This document shows positions 53,820-63,422 of a stretch of 64,000 nt of DNA, piece after piece. The stretch is from NCBI GenBank assembly GCA_017451385.1, contig JAFSPS010000046.1, positions 24,252 through 88,251 of the forward strand, in the 5' to 3' direction. The DNA comes from Bacteroidales bacterium. Lineage in GTDB: Bacteria > Bacteroidota > Bacteroidia > Bacteroidales > P3. The position numbers and the translations under genes are program-made. Numbering within the stretch: the first letter of the stretch is position 1; each line of letters opens with the position of its first letter. The notes beneath the pieces are model-generated. The model was not told the origin of the DNA. It searched no databases and was given only the letters and a program-made list of their open reading frames with translations.

Positions 53820-54805
53820 TGAGACTTCAAGTTATTATAAGTAATCAGACAAATCCGTACCTCAATGTCGCGGTGGAGAACTTCTTAGTGTCGCAGCTGT
53901 CGCCAGACACTATCACGCTCTATCTGTGGAAGAATCATCGTACTGTGGTGATTGGGCAGAACCAGAATCCTTTTACCGAGTGCAATGTAGAACTGTTGAC
54001 GGCTGACGGTGGTTTCCTTATGCGGAGACGCACTGGTGGCGGGGCAGTATATCATGATGGGGGCAACCTTAACTTCTCCTTTATCGTGCCTGCATCGTTC
54101 TATGACCAACAGCGGCAGTTCGGTGTGTTGATGTCGGCAGTTGCTTCGTATGGCCTGCATTGCGAGGTGAGCGGGCGCAATGACGTGTTGTGTGAGGGAC
54201 GCAAGTTCTCTGGCAACGCGTTCAGCCGCGGCAAATACAACAATCTGCATCACGGCACTATACTTATCGACGGCAATGTAGAGGATATGCGTCGCTACCT
54301 GAAGGTAAAGAGCTCGAAGTTGAGCCGTCACGGCGTTGCCTCGGTGCAGAGCCGTGTTGTAAATCTTGCAGAGTTGGCGCCTGTCACGGCTCAAAATATT
54401 GTTGCTCCGCTTGTGTCGGCTTTCGAAAAAGAATATCACGCTGCAGCGGTCGTTACGCCGTTTGACGGTATAGCTACCTTGCCGGAAGTGAAAGCCCTGG
54501 CTGATGATTTTGCTTCGGATGAGTGGCTATATGCCCGTTGGCGCTCCTTCGAGGGGCGTCGTCGTGGCTCATTCTCATGGGGTGAAGTGGAAGTGGATTA
54601 CACTATTGACGAGAGTTCTCGTTCGTTCTCCAATATTCAAATTTCTACTGACAGTCTCTTGGTTGATTTGTCCGACCAAATAAGTCGGTTGCTCGAAGGT
54701 GCAAGTACACTCGAACCACCTTCTTTACCTACAACAGCAGATGATGATATGCAACAGTCTATGTCTGACGTTATTGCGCTACTATATGATTCTCGTTGCT
54801 CATAA
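53819..54805 (+). CDS. lplA: Lipoate-protein ligase A
   Basis: 328 residues. The biotin/lipoyl ligase core has RRRTGGGAVYHDGGNLNFSF, GRNDVLCEGRKFSGNAF, and the lipoyl-AMP lysine region KYNNLHHGTILID. A C-terminal accessory domain (~250-328) is of the type that activates lipoate itself. The enzyme attaches scavenged lipoate to E2 or GcvH. The start overlaps the porQ stop by one base (TAATG). Confidence 0.93.
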   Translation: MRLQVIISNQTNPYLNVAVENFLVSQLSPDTITLYLWKNHRTVVIGQNQNPFTECNVELLTADGGFLMRRRTGGGAVYHDGGNLNFSFIVPASFYDQQRQFGVLMSAVASYGLHCEVSGRNDVLCEGRKFSGNAFSRGKYNNLHHGTILIDGNVEDMRRYLKVKSSKLSRHGVASVQSRVVNLAELAPVTAQNIVAPLVSAFEKEYHAAAVVTPFDGIATLPEVKALADDFASDEWLYARWRSFEGRRRGSFSWGEVEVDYTIDESSRSFSNIQISTDSLLVDLSDQISRLLEGASTLEPPSLPTTADDDMQQSMSDVIALLYDSRCS

Positions 54806-54876
54806 TAGCGGGCATTTGTCGCTAATGTATAATAAAACGCTAATAAAGTGTACTAAATAAGAAAACGAATAAAGCT

Positions 54877-56133
54877 ATGAAACGTCTTATTTTTTCTTTC
54901 ATGTTTATGTTCGCCGCATTGTCTGCCATGGCGGGCTCGGTGCACTATTTCACCCGTTCGCAGGCTATCCGCGTAGCCCACTATCTCAACACTCAGGATG
55001 AGATGATGATATATTGCGGCTATGAGAATGAGCTGGAGACTTATGTGTTGCTTAACGAGGTATGGTATGAGCCGGTCAACAGCCAGTATTTCGAGCTGTG
55101 GGTCTATGGCTATGATGCCTATACCGGCGAAGAGATTTTCATGCCCTTTGACCTTGACTGCATCTGGCTACAACATGGATATAGCATGTTCAACGCTGCT
55201 AAGTATCTACGTTTCCGTTGCGAAGTCTATACGCCAAATATAGTGTGGTCGGTGCCTACATACTCTCGCTATACTCGTGTGGTGCATCCGGCGGTTTACA
55301 CGCGCACATACCATTACGACGTGCATAGCTACGGTTGGATTCCTCCCGCACCACCTGTCTATCATCCATCGCACCCTATGCCTCCCGCACCGCCTATCCA
55401 TCCTTACTATATGCGTCGCCCCACGGAGGCTCCACGTGTGCCACAGGGCTCATATACACCGGGTAAGGAGCGCCCGCAATACACCGATGTTGCAACATCT
55501 GCCACTTCTTCACGTCCTGCACCATCCAGCAGCCGCCCATCCTCATCTTCTTCGGCTACGAAAGCCGCAGGCTCGAGTTCTAATGGCGTGTTTGAGCGGC
55601 CTGCCTCATCATCGCAAAGACCGAATTCTTCGTCATCGTCTGCAAAACCTTCGCCTAAAACGGGTGTAAACACTGGCAATGAAAGTTCTACGCGTCCAGC
55701 TTCCAGCACACGCCCTTCTACTGTGTCAGGCACTACACGACCGTCAAGCAGTACGACAACACGTCCTTCTACATCAGCAAGCTCAACATCGAGACCTTCC
55801 ACATCATCAAGCAGTTCAACGACGAGGCCTGCCACATCGTCGAGGCCAACAACCTCAGGTAGTAGTCGTCCTACATCTACTTTGAACGGTGAGTCTAAAT
55901 CGTCTAAATCAAGCGTATCGTCATCTTCCTCATCGGTGTCGCGTCCTTCTTCGTCCAGTCGCACAAATGCAACATCGTCGCGTCCGAGCAGCAGTAGCTC
56001 ACGCCCATCGGCTTCAACAGGTAGAGTGTCGAAAAGTGGAAACAGTGGCGTCTCGCGTCCTTCAGGTGCTTCGTCAAGCTCCCATGCCGCAGGCACTTCG
56101 CGTCCGGCAAGCTCTTCGTCGCGCCCTAAATAA
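54877..56133 (+). CDS. Secreted protein with Ser/Arg/Pro-rich low-complexity tail
   Basis: 418 residues. Signal peptide (ends LSAMAGS), then a compact ~130-residue domain with many Tyr and Trp (YCGYENELETYVLLNEVWYE ... LWVYGYDAYTGEEIF). A His/Pro-rich linker (HPSHPMPPAPPIHPYY) follows, and from ~residue 205 to the end a Ser/Thr/Arg/Pro repeat tail (SSSRPSS, TTRPSTS) makes up about half of the protein. The function of the globular domain is unknown to me. The tail is likely disordered and could be glycosylated (many Ser/Thr); secretion route is inferred from the signal peptide. Confidence 0.75.
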   Translation: MKRLIFSFMFMFAALSAMAGSVHYFTRSQAIRVAHYLNTQDEMMIYCGYENELETYVLLNEVWYEPVNSQYFELWVYGYDAYTGEEIFMPFDLDCIWLQHGYSMFNAAKYLRFRCEVYTPNIVWSVPTYSRYTRVVHPAVYTRTYHYDVHSYGWIPPAPPVYHPSHPMPPAPPIHPYYMRRPTEAPRVPQGSYTPGKERPQYTDVATSATSSRPAPSSSRPSSSSSATKAAGSSSNGVFERPASSSQRPNSSSSSAKPSPKTGVNTGNESSTRPASSTRPSTVSGTTRPSSSTTTRPSTSASSTSRPSTSSSSSTTRPATSSRPTTSGSSRPTSTLNGESKSSKSSVSSSSSSVSRPSSSSRTNATSSRPSSSSSRPSASTGRVSKSGNSGVSRPSGASSSSHAAGTSRPASSSSRPK

Positions 56134-56183
56134 TGCGCTCTTTTGGTGACTAATTCAAAAAAACAATATAAAATTTCCTTTTC

Positions 56184-57458
56184 ATGCTTCAACTACAATA
56201 CATAAAAGAACATACCAACGAGGTAATAGAACGACTGAAGATAAAAAATGTCATCGATGTCGAGGCTCGTATAGCAGAAATAATTGACCTTGATGCCCAG
56301 CGCAGAGCACTGCAGCAGAAAACAGATGGAATCAAAGCCGAACAGAACGCTATCGCTAAACAGATAGGTATGCTGATGAAACAGGGCAAGCGCGATGAGG
56401 CAGAACAAGTCAAGCAGCGCACCGCTGAACTTAAGGCAGAAGAGAAACGTCTCGCCGAACAGGCAGAGGTGATAGAGAATGACTTGAACGTGAAGCTTAT
56501 TTCTCTTCCAAATGCTCCGCATCTGAGTGTGCCGCGTGGAAAGAGCGAGGCTGACAATGTCGTAGTTGCCGAGTTTGGCACAAAACCTCAGCTGGCTGCC
56601 GACGCTCTCCCTCACTGGGACCTTTGTGCTAAGTATAATCTCGTGGATTTTGAGTTGGGAAACAAGATAACCGGTGCTGGTTTCCCCGTATATAAGGGTA
56701 AAGGAGCTCGTCTGCAACGTGCCCTCATCAATTTTTTCCTTAACGAGGCTGCTGATGCTGGTTTTGTTGAGATACAGCCACCGCTGATGGTGAATGAAGC
56801 AAGCGGATTGGGTACAGGCCAGTTGCCCGACAAGGAGGGACAGATGTATGCTATCCCTCTGGATGGATTCTATATGATTCCAACGGCAGAGGTCCCTATC
56901 ACCAATATCTATCGCGGTTGCATCCTCTCTGCCGACCAGTTTCCAATCAAAAACGTCGGATATTCAGAGTGTTTCCGTCGCGAGGCCGGCAGCTATGGCA
57001 AAGATGTACGCGGCTTGAATCGCCTTCATGAATTCAGCAAAGTGGAGATTGTTGTTATTGAGCATCCCGACCGTTCTTACGATACGCTCGAAGAAATGAA
57101 ACGCCACGTTGGCGGATTGCTCGACAAATTGGGTCTGCCGTATCATATTTTGAAATTGTGCGGTGGCGATATCAGTTTTACGTCTGCAATGACTTTTGAC
57201 TTTGAGGTGTGGAGCGCTGCACAGCAGAAATGGCTCGAAGTGAGTTCGGTGTCAAACTTTGAAACATTCCAAGCCAACCGTATGAAGTTACGCTTTAAGG
57301 ATGCCGATGGCAAGATGCGCCTATGCCACACACTTAACGGTAGTGCTCTCGCTCTGCCTCGTATCGTCGCGGCACTGCTGGAAAACAACCAGACATCTGA
57401 AGGCATTGTCATGCCCGAATGTCTGCGTCCATACCTTGGCTTTGATGTTATAAAATAA
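56184..57458 (+). CDS. serS: Seryl-tRNA synthetase
   Basis: 424 residues, class II synthetase. N-terminal antiparallel coiled-coil arm for tRNA-Ser (residues ~30-100, rich in Lys/Glu/Gln). Motif 1 is near the residue-190 region, motif 2 YSECFRREAGSYGKDVRGLN with the following HEFSKVEI, motif 3 LNGSALALPRIVAALLENNQ. It charges tRNA-Ser (and starts tRNA-Sec charging if present). Confidence 0.96.
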   Translation: MLQLQYIKEHTNEVIERLKIKNVIDVEARIAEIIDLDAQRRALQQKTDGIKAEQNAIAKQIGMLMKQGKRDEAEQVKQRTAELKAEEKRLAEQAEVIENDLNVKLISLPNAPHLSVPRGKSEADNVVVAEFGTKPQLAADALPHWDLCAKYNLVDFELGNKITGAGFPVYKGKGARLQRALINFFLNEAADAGFVEIQPPLMVNEASGLGTGQLPDKEGQMYAIPLDGFYMIPTAEVPITNIYRGCILSADQFPIKNVGYSECFRREAGSYGKDVRGLNRLHEFSKVEIVVIEHPDRSYDTLEEMKRHVGGLLDKLGLPYHILKLCGGDISFTSAMTFDFEVWSAAQQKWLEVSSVSNFETFQANRMKLRFKDADGKMRLCHTLNGSALALPRIVAALLENNQTSEGIVMPECLRPYLGFDVIK

Positions 57459-57480
57459 GTCTGTGTAGAGACTGCTTTTG

Positions 57481-57509
57481 AAAGTCGGTTTGTTCAAACC
57501 GACTTTTTT
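57481..57509. terminator. Terminator between serS and the HHH protein gene
   Basis: An 11-base stem (AAAGTCGGTTT 57481-57491 and AAACCGACTTT 57496-57506), GTTC loop and T run; serves the convergent genes. Confidence 0.85.
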
Positions 57510-57513
57510 GTGT

Positions 57514-58236
57514 TTATTCAAAAGATATATAAGGTTGTATGTGTTCGATGATACTGTCGTTGAGTGATACGATAAGAAGCAAGTCGTCAGAGTTTCTGTA
57601 TTTGTGTCCTTTGTCTCGATAGGCTATGATGTCTCGTGCTTGGTAAGCGTCAATATAAGGATGGCGCATTAGCTCTTTTATTGTTACGCTGTTGATGGCA
57701 ATCTTTCGTATGTTTTCTCTATCAATGGTAATGTGTGGAGCAATGTGGTTAAGAAGCTCTGGCGTAAAACCATATATTTCCATCAGTTGCTCTTTATCGG
57801 TAAATCCTCCAAGGCGCTCTCGGTATCTCACAATCCTTCGTGCATAGGCAGGTCCTATTCCATTTATCATTTGTAGTGATAACGTGTCAGCACTATTTAG
57901 TTCGACAATAACCTCTCGTTTTGTGACTGGTCTTGAAGCATTTTTCCGATACATGCTGTCATTCCATGTCGAACGTATTTCTTCCGCTGACGTTGAGTCT
58001 TTGTATTGCCTGTTGAATGTATGTTTGTTACCGTTTTTTTTGCTTTTTTTGCTGTACTGCTGTTCGGCTCTTTGTCTCTTTGTTGTGGCTGTGGATTCTG
58101 CTGTGCTGTCGGATGGTATAGGTTTAATTTCGTTATCGGGAAGATTCCAGAACGTGATAATCAACGTTATAGTAGTGATTAGCATTAAATAGATGAATCC
58201 TCGTTGTTTTGTTTTTGACAGGTTTAGATTGCTCAT
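57514..58236 (-). CDS. ComEA-like helix-hairpin-helix protein
   Basis: 240 residues. One N-terminal membrane helix (~13-32 FIYLMLITTITLIITFW), a Ser/Lys-rich spacer (~35-100), then two helix-hairpin-helix units: ELNSADTLSLQMINGIGPAYARRIVRYRERLGG (~112-145) and INSVTIKELMRHPYIDAYQARDIIAYRDK (~180-210). This is the DNA-binding domain of ComEA, the periplasmic receptor for DNA uptake. Here it is membrane-anchored on the reverse strand and alone, so a role in DNA uptake is only inferred. Confidence 0.8.
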   Translation of the reverse strand: MSNLNLSKTKQRGFIYLMLITTITLIITFWNLPDNEIKPIPSDSTAESTATTKRQRAEQQYSKKSKKNGNKHTFNRQYKDSTSAEEIRSTWNDSMYRKNASRPVTKREVIVELNSADTLSLQMINGIGPAYARRIVRYRERLGGFTDKEQLMEIYGFTPELLNHIAPHITIDRENIRKIAINSVTIKELMRHPYIDAYQARDIIAYRDKGHKYRNSDDLLLIVSLNDSIIEHIQPYISFE

Positions 58237-58507
58237 GTGCGTTATATGGTGGTTTTATATTTTTTTTGCTGTTTGGATTTTTCACCCCTTCTTGTCTGCC
58301 AGTTTTTTCGCTAAAGTTTTGTATGCTTGTACTTATTTATTTGTTGAAAAGTGTTAAATTTGCATATCATAATTCTATCTGCTCTTGTTTTTTTGTTAGG
58401 GCAGTTGACTTTGATATTTAGATATATAACGCCAAACGATGCCGATTATTTTTAGTGTATGTATAATAGCCCCTTGCAATTTGTAATACAGTTTTTCCTT
58501 TTAGACA

Positions 58508-59149
58508 ATGGCAGATAACTATCTTGAAAAACGTTATGACGAGCTTTTCAATACCCCTCGGACTAAGGTGAAGCATGTGGGTCACCCCATTGAGGAACTG
58601 CTGCGTAGAAACCGAAGTTTTAGAGGCTATAACAAGGCGTTTGTGGTTAGCGAAGACTTGTTGCAACGTATCGTCTCCGTATGCACACGCATCCCTTCAG
58701 CCCGCAACCAGCAGGTTCTGCGCTACCGTCTTGTTACGAAGGGCGCTGAGTCTGAGGCTGTTTTGAATAATATTCATCTTGGTGCCGCCCTGCCAGAGTT
58801 ACATTTGCCACTACAGGGGTCTGAACCCGAGGCTTTTATCGTGATTTGCTCCACGGTGGCAGAAAACAGAATGGTAGATATTGACCTCGGCATTGCTGTG
58901 CAGTCTATCTTGCTTCGTGCCGTAGAGATGGGTCTTGGTGGACTGGTGATTGGCGCCTTTGATGCCGATGCTGTGGAAGAGGCTTTGCTCCTGCCGTTGC
59001 ATCCTATACTCATTGTTGCTATAGGTAAACCTGCCGAACAGATAGAGTTGGTGCCTATACTCGAAGGCGACAGCCAAAAATATTATCGCAAAAATGGCGT
59101 CCACTATGTCCCAAAACTTGTTGTGGATGATTTAATTTTGAAACATTAA
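58508..59149 (+). CDS. Nitroreductase family protein
   Basis: 213 residues. The N-terminus has the family's 'RRNRSFRGY' FMN-phosphate pattern (RNRS..GY) and PSARNQQVLRYRLV; later come DLGIAVQSILLRAVEMGLGGLVIGAFD and the PILIVAIGKPAE element. FMN-dependent NAD(P)H oxidoreductases reduce nitro, quinone and other substrates; the natural one is unknown. A -7-like TAAATTTG at 58355-58362 lies 150 bases upstream without a clear -33. Confidence 0.85.
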   Translation: MADNYLEKRYDELFNTPRTKVKHVGHPIEELLRRNRSFRGYNKAFVVSEDLLQRIVSVCTRIPSARNQQVLRYRLVTKGAESEAVLNNIHLGAALPELHLPLQGSEPEAFIVICSTVAENRMVDIDLGIAVQSILLRAVEMGLGGLVIGAFDADAVEEALLLPLHPILIVAIGKPAEQIELVPILEGDSQKYYRKNGVHYVPKLVVDDLILKH

Positions 59150-59171
59150 ATATTATTACAGCAATACAGTT

Positions 59172-60344
59172 ATGAAAAAAATTGTCCTTTTTCTTTTGAT
59201 TGCCATCATTTCACTCCCGACGATGGCTTTTGACTGGAAACCAGCCGTGAATGACACTCTACGTGCCCGTATGTTTGTCTTTACCGAACAGTTTATTGCT
59301 CAGGCTAAAGGGACTGCTGCCGAAAAAGTGCTCAAAGATTTCTTGAAGCAGCAGAAAAAAATTGCTTCAGAGCAACCGTATGCGTGGATTGATGCTACTC
59401 ATGCTGTTGTGGCAAAGCTGAAGGAGATGTACCCTCCATGTGTCGATGACGGGAAGCAGGAGGCTTTGATTCGCCGCAATATAGTTCGTCTCGTTGACTA
59501 TCCTCTTCACGTCAACAATAGGGCAAAGGAGACTCCAGACGCCGAGAAACAGGCCTTTGAACAGGCAACAAACACATACCTTGCTTCCACGCGTCAGATG
59601 GCTCTTGATTGGCTCCGCCAGCCAGCTCCTGATAGTGGTTCGGTAGATATTTGTCTCGTATATAACATGGGCACCTTTATACGTACCAGCAATCGTACTT
59701 TCGCTATGGATATCTGCTGGAAAGGTTCGCAGGAGGAGGCTGCCATAATAGCTGACGCTATAGATGCTATATTTGTGTCGCATCCTCATCAGGACCACTA
59801 CACTCCGTTCTTATTGAAAGCTGTAGCCGATGCCGGCAAACCAATTATCTCGCCAGCCAAATCCTTGCCCGGTTTCGATGACCCACGTGTTGTGGCTATC
59901 ACTTCTACCATGTTCAATCCTATCACTGTTGCTGGTATTGATATCCGTGTGTTGCATGGTGCTCAGGAGGTTGGTGAACGTGACTCTATCCCGAACAATA
60001 CTTACCTTATTCATTTCGATGGCTTTACCCTAATCAATCAAGGCGAGAACGAGAATATCCCAATCCAGTTGCAGCTGCCTGTTTGGCCACGCCCCGATAT
60101 TGTGATTGCACCATCATGGAATCAGATTCTCTATTTTCTCGAACCTATTATGCGTTCGCGTGGCGCCACTGTTGACCCGCCGCTGTTCTTGCCTTTGCAT
60201 CAAAATGAAATGGGACACCGTGTGCAACAGCGCGAGTCATTCTGGGAACTGTGGAATCGTCCTGACCGTCTTGGTAACCCCAATTTCTCCTATCCCCCTT
60301 ATCTCGTGATGGATTGTGGCGAGCATTTCGTATATAAGAAATAA
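59172..60344 (+). CDS. Secreted MBL-fold metallo-hydrolase
   Basis: 390 residues with a signal peptide (MKKIVLFLLIAIISLPTMAF). The metallo-beta-lactamase motif is VSHPHQDHYTPFLL (HxHxDH), with later FDGFTLINQGENEN and LPLHQNEMGH as further metal ligands. A ~110-residue helical region precedes it. The substrate cannot be named. It starts 22 bases after the nitroreductase gene, so co-transcribed. Confidence 0.78.
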   Translation: MKKIVLFLLIAIISLPTMAFDWKPAVNDTLRARMFVFTEQFIAQAKGTAAEKVLKDFLKQQKKIASEQPYAWIDATHAVVAKLKEMYPPCVDDGKQEALIRRNIVRLVDYPLHVNNRAKETPDAEKQAFEQATNTYLASTRQMALDWLRQPAPDSGSVDICLVYNMGTFIRTSNRTFAMDICWKGSQEEAAIIADAIDAIFVSHPHQDHYTPFLLKAVADAGKPIISPAKSLPGFDDPRVVAITSTMFNPITVAGIDIRVLHGAQEVGERDSIPNNTYLIHFDGFTLINQGENENIPIQLQLPVWPRPDIVIAPSWNQILYFLEPIMRSRGATVDPPLFLPLHQNEMGHRVQQRESFWELWNRPDRLGNPNFSYPPYLVMDCGEHFVYKK

Positions 60345-60385
60345 TTGTTTGCAAATCATATAGATTATCCCGTCTGTATCAGCCA

Positions 60386-61597
60386 ATGCCCATCGCCTCG
60401 TACAACAAAACACGCATAGGCCTTTTCGGTCGCCGTAATCGTGGCAAGAGCACCCTGCTTAACGCTCTCACAGGGCAGCAGGTGGCTATCATATCGCCCG
60501 AGGCTGGCACTACTACCGACCCCGTGCGCAAAAGCATGGAACTGCTCGGCGTCGGTCCTGTGGTGTTTGTTGATACGGCTGGAATAGACGACACAACGCA
60601 TCTTGGGAGTCAGCGCATTGCGGCTACCATGCGCGAACTGGCGGAGGTAAATCTTGCCATTATCCTTTTTTCGGATGGCGTTTTCGACCGTAATGAGGAA
60701 CGTCTTGTGGAACAATGCAATGATACCTCTACGCCGTTCATCCTCTTACACTCTCTTTCCGACCGCTATAATCCCGACAGTGCATGGCTTAACGATTTAG
60801 CCGAGCGATACCATACTACGCCGCTCGTCTATTCCAATGGAGACGCCGACGCCCTGCGCATCCTTATAGAACGCATCGGCGATTTGGTCGTCGAATGTTC
60901 CCATCGTCAGTTTAATCTGCTTGACGGTCTTGTCCATCAAGGCGACCACATCATTCTGTGCTGCCCTATCGATGGCGCTGCACCTGCGGGACGACTCATT
61001 CTTCCTCAGGTGCAGGTGTTGCGCGCCGCTCTCGATATCCACGCTACAGCATCAGTGTGCCAACCGTCGGAACTCAAAAACGCGTTACTCAGTTTCTCCC
61101 ACCCACCGAACCTTGTCATCACTGATAGTCAGGTGTTTGACCAGGTGGCGGCAGTGGTGCCTTCTTCTGTGCCGCTTACAAGTTTCAGCCTTCTCCTTGC
61201 TCGTGCCAAAGGACCTTTCGCTCATTATATTGAAGGCGTTAAGGCTATTGACCGTCTCAAGGCTGGCGACCGTGTCCTCATTCTCGAAAGTTGCACCCAC
61301 AATGTTTCGTGCGACGATATCGGTCGCGTCAAACTGCCATGCCTGCTTTCAAAACACGCCAACGCTCAGATTCAGTGCGATGTGGTTGCTGGTTCTATGA
61401 ATCTTTTACGCCCCATCACTGACTATGCCGTTGTCATCCAGTGCGGTGGCTGCGTTGCCACACCACGACAAATCCGTGCACGCCTCGCACCTGCCATCGC
61501 CGCTGGGGTCCCAATAACCAACTACGGCATAGCCCTTGCTCACCTCGCCGGCATACTGCCTCGTGCTATTAAAATATTTGAAAAACAATGCTTGTAA
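60386..61597 (+). CDS. hydF: [FeFe]-hydrogenase H-cluster maturation GTPase HydF
   Basis: 403 residues. N-terminal Era-like GTPase: P-loop GLFGRRNRGKSTLLNALTG (~12-30), switch region GTTTDPV, and G3 VDTAGIDD. The C-terminal FeS domain shows ESCTHN (Cys303, His305) and QCGGC (Cys353, Cys356). The spacing H-x47-C-x2-C fits the HydF motif CxHx(44-53)CxxC. HydF is the scaffold that delivers the assembled 2Fe subcluster to HydA. hydE, hydG and hydA are not in this window. Its end overlaps folA by ten bases. Confidence 0.95.
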   Translation: MPIASYNKTRIGLFGRRNRGKSTLLNALTGQQVAIISPEAGTTTDPVRKSMELLGVGPVVFVDTAGIDDTTHLGSQRIAATMRELAEVNLAIILFSDGVFDRNEERLVEQCNDTSTPFILLHSLSDRYNPDSAWLNDLAERYHTTPLVYSNGDADALRILIERIGDLVVECSHRQFNLLDGLVHQGDHIILCCPIDGAAPAGRLILPQVQVLRAALDIHATASVCQPSELKNALLSFSHPPNLVITDSQVFDQVAAVVPSSVPLTSFSLLLARAKGPFAHYIEGVKAIDRLKAGDRVLILESCTHNVSCDDIGRVKLPCLLSKHANAQIQCDVVAGSMNLLRPITDYAVVIQCGGCVATPRQIRARLAPAIAAGVPITNYGIALAHLAGILPRAIKIFEKQCL

Positions 61598-62121
61598 ATA
61601 ATAATACGCCAAACATTTCTATAATTGTTGCCATGGCACAGAACCGCGCCATCGGCAAGGACAATGATTTACTGTGGCATATCAGCGACGACCTCAAGCG
61701 TTTCAAGTCGCTCACATCAGGACATCCCGTCATCATGGGACGGCGTACCTTCGAGTCGCTCCCCAAACGGCCGCTGCCCAAACGTCGCAATATCGTTCTA
61801 ACCCACGATTCGTCATTTCAATACGAAGGTGTCGAAGTCGCTCACTCGCTCAATAGGGTGCTCGATATGGTGTCCGACGAGAATGAATCATTCGTTATTG
61901 GCGGTGCTGCGGTATATGACGCATTTCTGCCTTATGCGCGTCGTCTTTATGTCACTCATGTCATGCGTGATTTTGAGGCCGATGTTTTTTTCCCAATCAT
62001 CGACCGCTCGGTGTTCCGTCTCGTAGAACAGCAGCCGACGTTACACGACGGGTCCTCCAACCTTGATTTCTATTATGCTTACTACGAGCGTCGCATGTCA
62101 GAATTTCCGCCATTCATGTAG
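61588..62121 (+). CDS. folA: Dihydrofolate reductase
   Basis: 177 residues. N-terminal IIVAMAQNRAIGKDNDLLWH (substrate/NADPH), ISDDLKRFKSLTSGHPVIMG, RRTFESLPKRPLPKR, and VIGGAAVYDAFLPYARRLYVTHV, the family's usual pieces. NADPH-dependent reduction of dihydrofolate to tetrahydrofolate. Overlaps hydF by ten bases, so translationally coupled; this gene order is common in Bacteroidales. Confidence 0.95.
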   Translation: MLVNNNTPNISIIVAMAQNRAIGKDNDLLWHISDDLKRFKSLTSGHPVIMGRRTFESLPKRPLPKRRNIVLTHDSSFQYEGVEVAHSLNRVLDMVSDENESFVIGGAAVYDAFLPYARRLYVTHVMRDFEADVFFPIIDRSVFRLVEQQPTLHDGSSNLDFYYAYYERRMSEFPPFM

Positions 62122-62141
62122 TCTTTATTTGAAATGCACAT

Positions 62142-62174
62142 AAAAAAGGACAGTCATTTGGACTGTCCTTTTTT
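62142..62174. terminator. Bidirectional terminator between folA and a convergent lipoprotein gene
   Basis: Arms AAAAAAGGACAGTC (62142-62155) and GACTGTCCTTTTTT (62161-62174) around a five-base loop. Confidence 0.88.
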
Positions 62175-62216
62175 GATTACCTTAAATGTTATTTTTCGAG
62201 ATTCATAAATCCTCTA

Positions 62217-63179
62217 TCAATCAGCATTTAGCGCATAAACACGTGCTTCATGCCAGAGGTTGCCGCCTTCGGGATTGTAGTCATAGGTGTACGATATTAC
62301 GACCTCTCTGGGGTTATATATGCGGAAATCAATTCTGAGACCATCTTGCTGTTCTTCATATCTGCCAGAAACCTCATCTATTGTTACCCTTTTCGAGAAT
62401 CCTGCAAATTCGGAATCAGTGTAGAACGTTACCATTCCACTGTATGAGTCTTCGATATATTCCTCTTGTTCGGAATCGCTGCCCAGCAGTTGGAATGTGT
62501 ATGCATACGTCGAGTCGTTGACTTTGACGAGCGTCAGCCGTGCTTGGTCTATCATATCTTCGGGAACATCATGGGCACCTGATGACATATAGTATGTCAT
62601 GCCATCGGGAAATATACCGTTGTCCTCGTCGTTGTCATCACCATCGTCATCGCCGGGATTCTCAGGCTGCGTATCACCCATGCTGCGCAATATGGCAATG
62701 ACGACATCTTTGGTTTCCTCGGCAAATACGGATGTCATATCGTAGACAATCGTTTTGCCTTCTAATCGGTATGACGCTTTCTGTTCATTGGTGAGCGTCG
62801 TGTCATGCATTATTTCTGCGTATGCATCGTTTGCCATTTCTGTGGTAGGAAATGTCGTCTCGCTCTTGGCAGATACGCAGACGTCATTCTCGAAATTTGC
62901 GGTTATTTTGCAGTTCACCGTGGTGGTAGTCCCAGGGATAATCATTTTGTAGGTCGCAATCACAACGTCCCCGTTGTCTTGGAGGTTAAAGTCTGAAATT
63001 TGCGATTCTTCGTTGCCGCCACCATTATTACCACCGTTATTACCACCATTGTTGTTGCCGCCATTATTGCCGCCTTGCTCGGTGTTGTTGGTAGCATCGT
63101 TTTCCTTTTCGGTGCAGCCTGTCAGTGCCACACATCCGATAGCCATAAGTGCTATCAGCATTAATCTGATTTTTTTCAT
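62217..63179 (-). CDS. Lipoprotein with Gly/Asn-rich linker
   Basis: 320 residues. Lipobox LTGC (Cys at residue 22) after MKKIRLMLIALMAIGCVA, then a Gly-Asn linker (NNGGNN-type repeats, ~35-58). A beta-rich part with an acidic loop (GDDDGDDNDEDNGIFPDG, ~178-195) and a C-terminal region (VISYTYDYNPEGGNLWHEAR) follow. No family recognised; likely an outer-membrane or periplasmic lipoprotein of Bacteroidota type. Confidence 0.7.
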   Translation of the reverse strand: MKKIRLMLIALMAIGCVALTGCTEKENDATNNTEQGGNNGGNNNGGNNGGNNGGGNEESQISDFNLQDNGDVVIATYKMIIPGTTTTVNCKITANFENDVCVSAKSETTFPTTEMANDAYAEIMHDTTLTNEQKASYRLEGKTIVYDMTSVFAEETKDVVIAILRSMGDTQPENPGDDDGDDNDEDNGIFPDGMTYYMSSGAHDVPEDMIDQARLTLVKVNDSTYAYTFQLLGSDSEQEEYIEDSYSGMVTFYTDSEFAGFSKRVTIDEVSGRYEEQQDGLRIDFRIYNPREVVISYTYDYNPEGGNLWHEARVYALNAD

Positions 63180-63422
63180 TGTTTTTTATTGTGTTAGATG
63201 TTATAGTACATTTATTATGTTTCTTTTATATCTGCAAAAATACACTTTTTTAGTTATTATCACTCGATTTCAATAAAACACACCTATATTCATTAAATAA
63301 TATAGTCAAATGCCATTGTATCCATATTTCAAACAAAAACGTAAAACCACTAAAATCAATATCATTTGTGATGTCTGTCTGTTCTTTATCACCCTCATGC
63401 AAAGTTTGACTGATATTCTAAC

